Source of the DNA: Chloroflexota bacterium
GTDB taxonomy: Bacteria > Chloroflexota > Dehalococcoidia > JACQGW01
NCBI GenBank assembly: GCA_016199325.1
Contig: JACQGW010000105.1
Span: 1-14,265, forward strand
Direction of reading: 5' to 3'
DNA length: 14,265 bases
The translations under genes were made by a program, and so were the position numbers. Below the pieces are notes generated by a model, which was not told where the DNA came from, searched no databases, and saw nothing but the letters and a program-made list of their open reading frames with translations. Shown piece after piece: positions 1 to 4,592 of this stretch. Every line of letters starts with the position of its first letter. Positions within the stretch are counted from its first letter, which is position 1.

Positions 1-121
1 TCCTTGCGCAGACCGCGCTCGCGTTTGGGAGGCTCACGCGGAGGCTGGGGAGGCGGAGCGTGCAGGTTCGTAGTGCGCACTCGCAAGTGCGCTCCCGAGC
101 GTAAGCACCTCGGCTACGCTG

Positions 122-188
122 GCCGGCGAGCGACGCCGGCGGGAGTCACCGAACCGAGCCGCGAACGTGAGTGAGCGGATCCCCGGCG
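122..188 (+). repeat. Dispersed repeat, copy A
   Basis: A 67-bp unit that starts GCCGGCGAGCGAC and ends GCGGATCCCCGGCG. It matches copy B (207-273) at 61 of 67 positions. Its core at 152-176 (AACCGAGCCGCGAACGTGAG plus TGAGC) recurs as a perfect 25-bp inverted match at 307-331. It looks like a REP-like intergenic element; function unknown. Confidence 0.8.
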
Positions 189-206
189 CGCAGCAGTGGA
201 CCGCGT

Positions 207-273
207 GCCGGCGAGCGACACCGACGGGGATCACCGAACCGAACCGCGAACGTGAGCGAGCGGATCCCCGGCG
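207..273 (+). repeat. Dispersed repeat, copy B
   Basis: Same length and orientation as copy A, with six substitutions. The spacer between A and B is 18 bp, so the two are near-tandem. The constant blocks are GCCGGCGAGCGAC, TCACCGAACCGA, CCGCGAACGTGAG and GAGCGGATCCCCGGCG. Confidence 0.8.
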
Positions 274-294
274 GGCGCGGTCCACTCCCGCTCT

Positions 295-333
295 CGCCGG
301 GGAACGGCTCACTCACGTTCGCGGCTCGGTTGG
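295..333 (-). repeat. Dispersed repeat, inverted partial copy C
   Basis: Read on the minus strand this is the right half of the copy A unit. Bases 307-331 are the exact reverse complement of 152-176. Together with copy A it could form a long stem enclosing copy B. Confidence 0.75.
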
Positions 334-448
334 TCCGCGCCACCGCGTGCAGGTTCTCATCGGATTCCGCAGCACAGAGCACGGCGGGGAGCCTCGTCGC
401 ACCTCATCCGACGCGGGGCGGCGCACCACCGGCCTGGCCCCGCGACCA

Positions 449-505
449 GCCAGGCAGCTATCCGTTCAATCCGTTCCCCGAATCCGTTGACAGCCATCCG
501 TTCCC
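449..505 (+). repeat. 57-bp direct repeat, left copy
   Basis: Matches 1337-1393 at 55 of 57 positions, and the last 46 bases (460-505) are identical. The repeat is itself built from four spaced ATCCGTT motifs. The two copies lie in the same orientation on either side of the PqqD/cystine-knot gene. Confidence 0.9.
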
Positions 506-526
506 CGGCGCGCGACACCAAGCGGC

Positions 527-546
527 GTCACCGAACCGAGCCGCGA
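527..546 (+). repeat. Dispersed repeat, partial copy D
   Basis: GTCACCGAACCGAGCCGCGA is identical to bases 145-164 of copy A. The sequence on either side is only loosely similar, for example GCGCGACACC upstream compared with GCGAGCGACACC in copy B, so this is a decayed or truncated copy. Confidence 0.65.
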
Positions 547-641
547 GCACAAGTGATCGCCTACCGGCATGCGGTCATCTCCCGCGCGCCGGAGAACGCC
601 GCACAAGTCGCTGCCGCTCAGCCAGATTGGCCGCCAGTCCG

Positions 642-1166
642 TCAAGTGGGGGTCTGACAAGTCAGGAGAACGCCAGGGCCGCAGAATCCGCTGCAACACT
701 CTGTATTCGTTGTGCACGGCGCTCCATTCGCCTTGCAGCTTGACTGCGCAGCCGCCGTCGGGGCCGTGATCGACGCGATGGCGGGGACAAGCGACGCGGC
801 GAGGCCCACCTTCCCCGCCGCCTTCAGCACCTGCCGCCGGCTCACCACCCGCCGCGGCGGCAGCGGCTCCGCCAGCAAGCCCGCCTTCGCCAGCGCATCC
901 AGCGCCACCCAGACCGCGCCCGTCTCTGCCGGAATGCCCAGATCCCGCTCCAACCCCTCCGCCAGCACCGCCACCGTTCGCCGCCCGTCACACTGCTGCC
1001 AGACGTACGTCGCCGCCCGGTTCAGCGCGTGCGCGCGCAGCGTCGTCTGGTCGTAGACCACGGTCTCCTCGCCCAGCTCGGCGACCACCTGGTCACCCTG
1101 ACTGCGCATCGGGACGATCTGGCTCGCCCCGGCGTTGACGCCCTGCCGTTCACGCTGCTGTTCCAT
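642..1166 (-). CDS. PqqD-domain protein with internal Tat signal and C-terminal cystine-knot-like peptide
   Basis: The 174-residue product has three parts. Residues about 25-100 resemble the PqqD family, a peptide-binding chaperone of RiPP pathways: note HALNRAATYVWQQCDG at 46-61, then a helical segment to GLLAEP. Residues 109-140 look like a twin-arginine signal: S-R-R-Q-V-L-K at 109-115, a hydrophobic stretch, and an A-A-A site at 138-140. The last 34 residues hold six cysteines (144, 151, 157, 158, 162, 170) in the pattern C-x6-C-x5-CC-x3-C-x7-C, which fits the inhibitor cystine knot. I chose the ATG at 1166 because AGGAGG lies 9 bases before it; an in-frame ATG at 1184 lacks such a site. 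Inferred role: chaperone or leader domain stays in the cytoplasm while a small disulfide-rich peptide is exported. The PqqD and Tat parts are fairly sure; peptide function is unknown. The two preceding genes on this strand are its likely partners. Confidence 0.8.
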   Translation of the reverse strand: MEQQRERQGVNAGASQIVPMRSQGDQVVAELGEETVVYDQTTLRAHALNRAATYVWQQCDGRRTVAVLAEGLERDLGIPAETGAVWVALDALAKAGLLAEPLPPRRVVSRRQVLKAAGKVGLAASLVPAIASITAPTAAAQSSCKANGAPCTTNTECCSGFCGPGVLLTCQTPT

Positions 1167-1175
1167 GTGCTGCTT

Positions 1176-1181
1176 CCTCCT
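1176..1181 (-). promoter_or_regulatory. Shine-Dalgarno site fixing the start at 1166
   Basis: Minus-strand AGGAGG, 9 bases before ATG 1166. It lies just downstream of the alternative ATG at 1184 and so favours the shorter product. Confidence 0.7.
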
Positions 1182-1190
1182 CATTCTTCT

Positions 1191-1220
1191 TCTATACTCG
1201 TCGAAGGGTGCTTCTTCCTA
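1191..1220 (-). promoter_or_regulatory. Possible promoter of the PqqD/cystine-knot gene
   Basis: On the minus strand a TATAGA box (1196 down to 1191) lies 25 bases before the chosen ATG. The best -35 match, TAGGAA (1220-1215, 18-bp spacer), is poor. The 234-bp gap from the upstream kinase gene makes a separate promoter reasonable, but this one is only a candidate. Confidence 0.35.
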
Positions 1221-1289
1221 CCCGACTGGCAGCGCCTGCAACTTGGGTTGGTCCCACGAGTGTCTCCGACTGGAGCGGTGCCAAGAGAC

Positions 1290-1326
1290 GAACCGCCAGG
1301 ACGCCAGGATCGCCAGGGAAGACGCC
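1290..1326 (+). repeat. AACCGCCA-type dispersed tag, copy 1
   Basis: A 37-bp element of short GCCAGGA-like periods. It matches 9506-9542 at 31 of 37 positions. It lies in the gap between the kinase gene and the PqqD/cystine-knot gene, next to the right copy of the 57-bp repeat. Confidence 0.7.
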
Positions 1327-1336
1327 AGGACCATCG

Positions 1337-1393
1337 GCCAGACAGCCATCCGTTCAATCCGTTCCCCGAATCCGTTGACAGCCATCCGTTCCC
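1337..1393 (+). repeat. 57-bp direct repeat, right copy
   Basis: Partner of 449-505 (55 of 57 identical). In this copy GACAGCCATCCGTTC occurs twice, at 1341-1355 and 1377-1391, giving a 36-bp period, so the element may be part of a longer tandem family elsewhere in the genome. It ends 7 bases from the stop codon of the kinase gene. Confidence 0.9.
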
Positions 1394-1400
1394 TCCCCGC

Positions 1401-2216
1401 TCATCGGAGGAGCCTGGCCGCCAATTCCGTTGCCTCTCCGCGAACGCCCTGCACGACCGCCGCCCGGGCAACCACCGCCTCCAGCGCCGACAGCACGCGC
1501 GCCGGCTGCCGCCGTGCCGCCACCGCGTTGTCCAGCAGCGCCAGGAGCCCTCTGGCCGGCGAGAGCCGCCGCGGTCGCCAGACTCTCCCCGGCGCGTGCT
1601 TCCCGAACAGCACCAGCCCGACCGGCAATGGCTCGACTCCGACGGTCGCACCCAGCGCCGCCGGGGGCGTCCGCTCTGGTCGCTCCCCCGTGGCTCGGCG
1701 CAGCGAGAGCGGACGCGGGTACGGGTGGACGCGGCCCGCCTCATCCAGCACGGCGTACTCGTCGGAGTAGAAGGTCGCCCCCGCCCGGATCAGCGCGGCC
1801 ACCAGCGTCGTCTTGCCCACGTAGCTCCGGCCCGGCATGACGATGGCCTGTCCCTTCCACCCGACGACGCCCGCGTGGACGAATACCTTCTCCGACGTCC
1901 GCTCGGCGACCAGCAGATGGCAGCTCTGCTCGAAGGCCGCCAGGCAATCCTCCAGGTCGAGGCTGCGGGCCAGGCGGGCGGCGCCGTCGTACAGCAGATG
2001 GTAGCGGCGGAGCCCCGGGTTGGCCGGGCTCGGCCCGCCGACGACGGCGGAAAAGAGAAACTCGACGATCGGGCTGCTGGCCGGGGCCCAGCCGGGCGGC
2101 AGCAGCTCGACGAACCGGGGCAGCGCGGCGGGGTCCGTCACGCGCACGCCGACGGTCACCCCGTAGCTCGTGAAGGCGACCCCATCCGCCCACCCGAGGC
2201 GGTCGACCTTCGCCAT
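1401..2216 (-). CDS. HPr-kinase-like P-loop protein
   Basis: The 271-residue product resembles the HprK-related kinases found beside PqqD-like proteins. Visible features are an N-terminal ligand or substrate domain (1-100), V-F-V-H-A-G-V-V at 111-118 leading into the fold, a Walker A loop G-R-S-Y-V-G-K-T at 129-136, and a D-E pair at 152-153 in YSDEYAVLD followed by HPYPRPLSLR. These match the layout of the HPr kinase core, in which the loop is followed by an acidic motif. True HprK phosphorylates a serine of HPr for carbon control; no HPr gene is nearby, so the substrate is unknown. Its place between the nucleotidyltransferase and the PqqD/peptide gene suggests a role in peptide maturation, but this is inference. 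No strong ribosome site precedes ATG 2216, so the start is moderately sure. Confidence 0.75.
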   Translation of the reverse strand: MAKVDRLGWADGVAFTSYGVTVGVRVTDPAALPRFVELLPPGWAPASSPIVEFLFSAVVGGPSPANPGLRRYHLLYDGAARLARSLDLEDCLAAFEQSCHLLVAERTSEKVFVHAGVVGWKGQAIVMPGRSYVGKTTLVAALIRAGATFYSDEYAVLDEAGRVHPYPRPLSLRRATGERPERTPPAALGATVGVEPLPVGLVLFGKHAPGRVWRPRRLSPARGLLALLDNAVAARRQPARVLSALEAVVARAAVVQGVRGEATELAARLLR

Positions 2217-2298
2217 TCACTGCGAGGTGCGGTTGATCTGGGGCAACATCCGGTGGGCCACCCGCCCACCTTCCCGTTCGAGGCTCACGGTTCGCATC

Positions 2299-3591
2299 CT
2301 ACACTCCTCGGGCGATCAAGCCGACTTTGGCCCGCCGTCGAGCACCACGCGGCGCAAGCCGGCGGATCAGCGCATGGACGATCTGATACGGCAGGCGCGG
2401 CAGGCGATTGAACACGAGCGGGCCAAACCAGAGCGACTCGAGCGGGTTCGGCAGGTGAAGGCGCAGATCGTCCACCAACCGACCCGGCCGGGAGAGCGCG
2501 CGCCGCGGGTCTCGCCGGATCTCGTCCAGGACGGGCACGCCGACGACCTGCCGCGGCAGCCACCAGTCCCAGGCGTCGAGCACGGCATCCGGCAGCCAAT
2601 CGGGCATCCGGCCGGACTGCCGCCGGATCTCCGGATCGGGGATCGCCGCGCCAAGCAGCCGCTCTGCGAGCCCGATGGCCGCCAACAGCCTCGCTCTGTT
2701 GCCCCGGCTCCCCTGGCAGCAGGCTTCCCAGTCGAAGTCGGGCGGGAGCGATTCCAGCACCGCGGCGATGTCGCACAGGCTGGACGGCCGGTAGAAGCCG
2801 TGGCGAAAGGCGTGGCGGGCGAGCAGCGGCAGGTGATCCGCCGGGCCGAGGAGCCGGATCGCCACGCCGTCCAGCGTGACCTCGAACGATCGATCGACGA
2901 TCTCCTGATATGGCCGCTCGGGCAGCAGCTTGGCAAACCCGTCGTGGAGATCGACGTTGCCTGCGGCGCCCCCGCCCGGCGCCGTCAGCGCCGAAACGGC
3001 GCTCCGCCATTCCTCGGGATGCACCACGAGGTCGACGTCGCCCAGGGGCCGAACCACCGGCTCCGGATACCAGCGGGCCGCCGCCCAGCCCTTGATGAGG
3101 AACGGCTGGATCCCCGCCGCCTGCAGGCGACGGACCGCCGTGCAGATCGCCCGGACGCCGGTCGCGGCGTCGACGGCCAGGAAGCGAATCGCGTTCTGCA
3201 GCACGATGCCCGACGGCGACGATGCGAGCGCCGTCCGCCGGATCCGCCACCACGCCAGGCCGCCGGAGCCCGATTGGAGGATCAGTGGTTCCAGCGAGGC
3301 GAGCTGGCGCGCGCCGATCGCCGGCGGCCCGGGATCCCGCCGCCAGGCGCCGACCAGCAGGGTGGCAAGCTCCCTGCCCCGGCCGGCCGCCGCTCGGGCC
3401 TCGTCGACCGTAATCGCCAGAGTGGCGGTCGTCTTCTCCGTGCCAGGGACGACCACTCGGCGGCCGTCCGCGAGCCGAAGGCTCTGCGACGCTGGAGGCG
3501 GGACGAGGGCCGGCCGCGCAGGACTGTCGGATTGACCACGCTCTGCTATTCTGCGCTTCTCTGGCACCATAGCCAGGCGAGCATCGCGCAT
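2299..3591 (-). CDS. Nucleotidyltransferase family protein (NTP_transf_5-like)
   Basis: The product has up to 430 residues. The core at about 145-260 carries FLIKGWAAARWYPEP (164-178) followed by R-P-L-G-D-V-D-L-V-V (181-190). This is the K-G...G-D-x-D signature of the uncharacterised nucleotidyltransferase family that accompanies HprK-like and PqqD-like genes; D185 and D187 would bind metal. The C-terminal half is helical and has H-A-F-R-H-G-F-Y, common in this family. The first 60 residues, rich in Pro and Arg, look weakly conserved. Neither ATG 3591 nor ATG 3570 has a Shine-Dalgarno site, so the start is uncertain. It is the first gene of the minus-strand locus; the next starts 82 bases on. 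Substrate unknown: nucleotidyl transfer to a peptide or a small molecule are both possible. Confidence 0.75.
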   Translation of the reverse strand: MRDARLAMVPEKRRIAERGQSDSPARPALVPPPASQSLRLADGRRVVVPGTEKTTATLAITVDEARAAAGRGRELATLLVGAWRRDPGPPAIGARQLASLEPLILQSGSGGLAWWRIRRTALASSPSGIVLQNAIRFLAVDAATGVRAICTAVRRLQAAGIQPFLIKGWAAARWYPEPVVRPLGDVDLVVHPEEWRSAVSALTAPGGGAAGNVDLHDGFAKLLPERPYQEIVDRSFEVTLDGVAIRLLGPADHLPLLARHAFRHGFYRPSSLCDIAAVLESLPPDFDWEACCQGSRGNRARLLAAIGLAERLLGAAIPDPEIRRQSGRMPDWLPDAVLDAWDWWLPRQVVGVPVLDEIRRDPRRALSRPGRLVDDLRLHLPNPLESLWFGPLVFNRLPRLPYQIVHALIRRLAPRGARRRAKVGLIARGV

Positions 3592-3603
3592 TCGAGGGGC
3601 CGT

Positions 3604-3636
3604 GTCAATCCCTCGCGCGGTCGTCTGACGAGGGAT
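3604..3636 (-). promoter_or_regulatory. Candidate promoter and palindrome before the nucleotidyltransferase gene
   Basis: The minus strand has TTGACA at 3609-3604. A perfect 8-bp inverted repeat, ATCCCTCG at 3608-3615 and CGAGGGAT at 3629-3636, abuts it. No good -10 follows at 17 bp; GATGCT at 18 bp is the best. If the promoter is real, transcription would begin near 3573, which would favour the start at ATG 3570. Confidence 0.3.
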
Positions 3637-3689
3637 AGACGAACGATGGCGAGCCAGTTCTCAGGCGCTCGACGAACTAGTTCGCTGGC

Positions 3690-3731
3690 GATGGGGCTAC
3701 TGGATGGGGCTACTGAATGATAGGACTATTG
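3690..3731 (+). repeat. 13-bp tandem repeat before the MarR gene
   Basis: GATGGGGCTACTG occurs twice without a gap (3690-3702 and 3703-3715). A third degenerate copy, GATAGGACTATTG (10 of 13), follows at 3719-3731 and runs into the -35 box. It may be a regulator-binding array or replication slippage. Confidence 0.75.
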
Positions 3732-3757
3732 CATAAAGTCGGAGGTTGTCCTACTAT
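3721..3757 (+). promoter_or_regulatory. Promoter of the MarR gene with overlapping inverted repeat
   Basis: TTGCAT (3729-3734), a 17-bp spacer and TACTAT (3752-3757) form a good sigma70-type promoter, with a predicted transcript start near 3764. The perfect arms TAGGAC (3721-3726) and GTCCTA (3748-3753) bracket the -35 box and spacer, and the right arm overlaps the -10 box. A repressor bound there would block polymerase, so autoregulation by the MarR product is likely but not shown. Confidence 0.65.
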
Positions 3758-3783
3758 CTCAGTAACGGCCAGGAGAGGATGCG

Positions 3784-4275
3784 GTGACTGGAACGCCGGA
3801 CGACCGGGATCGGGACGAGCGGGGACGCTGGCTGGCGGAGACCATCCGCGCGTCGGAGCTGCTCGTCGCCGAGCGCATCTCGGCCAACAGCGAGTTCTGG
3901 GTCGGACGGGACCTGACGATGCAGCAACTGAAGGCGCTCCACGTCCTGCGCCTCCAGGGGCCGCTGCCGGTCGGGGGACTGGCCGCCGTGCTCCGCGTCC
4001 ACATCTCGTCGGTGACCGGCCTGGTCGACCGTTTGCACCGGCAGGGGCTCGTCGAGCGCACCGAGGACCGCGCCGACCGCCGCCATTCGCTGCTGGGGCT
4101 GAGCGACCGCGGACGGGAGACCGTCAACCGGCTCTACGTCCTCCACGAGCGGGAGTGGCGGCAGCTCGCATCCGGCTTGAGCGACGCGGAGCTCCAGGCG
4201 CTGGCCATCGGCCTGACCGCGCTCGCCCGTGAGGCCACGCGGCTGCGGATGGACCCGGCGCCGCTCGGGCGTTAG
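3784..4275 (+). CDS. MarR-family transcriptional regulator
   Basis: The 163-residue product has the MarR winged-helix layout. An N-terminal dimerisation helix (10-40) comes first, then helix-turn-helix at about 60-88 (LPVGGLAAVL, then VHISSVTGLVDRLHRQGLVE). The wing has the typical D-R-x-D-R-R at 95-100, followed by LGLSDRGRE, and the protein ends in a C-terminal dimerisation helix. MarR proteins are usually repressors released by small phenolic or lipophilic ligands. The GTG start is chosen because AGGAGAGG (3771-3778) lies 5 bases upstream. The gene has its own promoter with an inverted repeat and stands directly before an RND pump in the same orientation, so control of the pump is the likely task. 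The ligand cannot be told from sequence. Confidence 0.92.
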   Translation: MTGTPDDRDRDERGRWLAETIRASELLVAERISANSEFWVGRDLTMQQLKALHVLRLQGPLPVGGLAAVLRVHISSVTGLVDRLHRQGLVERTEDRADRRHSLLGLSDRGRETVNRLYVLHEREWRQLASGLSDAELQALAIGLTALAREATRLRMDPAPLGR

Positions 4276-4394
4276 CCAGGCGACGGAGCGCCCGATGCGA
4301 CGAAAGTCCCAGACCGCTCGTCACGATGGCCGGGCGGCGACTCCGCCGGTGCAGTGCCCGGCAACGGGACGGAAGGCGGATGCAGCCGGGCCGA

Positions 4395-4409
4395 TATTGG
4401 TGTTCAATA
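4395..4409. promoter_or_regulatory. Palindrome TATTGGTGTTCAATA
   Basis: Arms TATTG and CAATA with a 5-bp centre, in an otherwise GC-rich spacer. TATTG also occurs at 3727-3731 in the MarR promoter. It is a possible operator. Confidence 0.3.
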
Positions 4410-4424
4410 CGGAGCGGGTGCCAG

Positions 4425-4446
4425 ATGCGTCATACGTCATGCGTCA
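4425..4446 (-). repeat. TGACGCATGACG-type short repeat
   Basis: On the minus strand this reads TGACGCATGACG followed by TATGACGCAT. The same TGACGCATGAC words occur at 9549-9590 in the opposite orientation. It appears to be a simple dispersed repeat of this genome. Confidence 0.5.
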
Positions 4447-4452
4447 GCGATC

Positions 4453-4486
4453 GACGGGCGCTGCCCGTCAACATCACTGTGGTGTT
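4453..4486. promoter_or_regulatory. Hairpin and adjacent 17-bp palindrome before the pump gene
   Basis: GACGGGC (4453-4459) and GCCCGTC (4463-4469) form a perfect 7-bp stem with a 3-base loop. Directly after it, AACATCACTGTGGTGTT (4470-4486) is a palindrome with one mismatched pair, the size of a MarR operator. No T-run follows the hairpin, so it is not a typical terminator. Confidence 0.35.
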
Positions 4487-4528
4487 CGGCTGGGCTGAGG
4501 GGTTCACGATGCACTGTGCCACTCCCAA

Positions 4529-4554
4529 CCAGAAACCCGTTCCAGAAACCCGTT
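4529..4554 (+). repeat. 13-bp tandem duplication before the pump gene
   Basis: CCAGAAACCCGTT occurs twice without a gap (4529-4541, 4542-4554), about 40 bases before the pump start. It is of the same period as the duplication before the MarR gene but unrelated in sequence. Confidence 0.75.
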
Positions 4555-4592
4555 CCAACAATCTCGCCCCCGGCAACGTGAAGGAGTCCCCG

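Larger units (their letters stand above)
1..641. other. Gene-free, repeat-rich stretch
   Basis: I see no convincing coding region here. Reading frames exist on both strands but they run through repeat copies, lack domain-like composition and have no good ribosome binding site. The stretch carries four related repeat copies (122-188, 207-273, inverted 295-333, partial 527-546), one copy of a 57-bp repeat (449-505) and a small hairpin with 7-bp arms GCGCACT/AGTGCGC at 75-81 and 86-92 around a CGCA loop. It lies downstream of the minus-strand PqqD/cystine-knot gene, whose stop codon is at 642-644. I found no clear T-tailed terminator for that gene. Confidence 0.6.
4276..4592. other. Intergenic region between MarR and pump genes
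   Basis: No gene is seen in these 317 bases. They hold three inverted repeats and a 13-bp tandem duplication, listed separately. The pump frame stays open back to 4326, but the protein-like part begins only at 4593, where a strong ribosome site is found. I found no clear sigma70 promoter here, so the pump may be read from the MarR promoter. Confidence 0.6.

Noticed and set aside
122..546. CRISPR array
   Set aside because: Only four unequal copies occur, one is inverted, spacing is irregular and no cas gene is present.
1029..3720. Long plus-strand open frames at 1029-2411 and 2170-3720
   Set aside because: They run opposite the three minus-strand genes, whose products show PqqD, P-loop and nucleotidyltransferase motifs. 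The plus-strand products are low-complexity Arg/Pro/Gln-rich.
4265..4295. TCGGGCG/CGCCCGA stem around the MarR stop codon as a terminator
   Set aside because: It is a 7-bp stem with a 17-base loop and no T-run, likely chance in GC-rich DNA.
4326..4592. N-terminal extension of the pump to 4326
   Set aside because: The 89 extra residues are Arg/Cys-rich, unlike the family, and cover palindromes and a tandem duplication. ATG 4593 has a strong ribosome site and the classic N-terminus.
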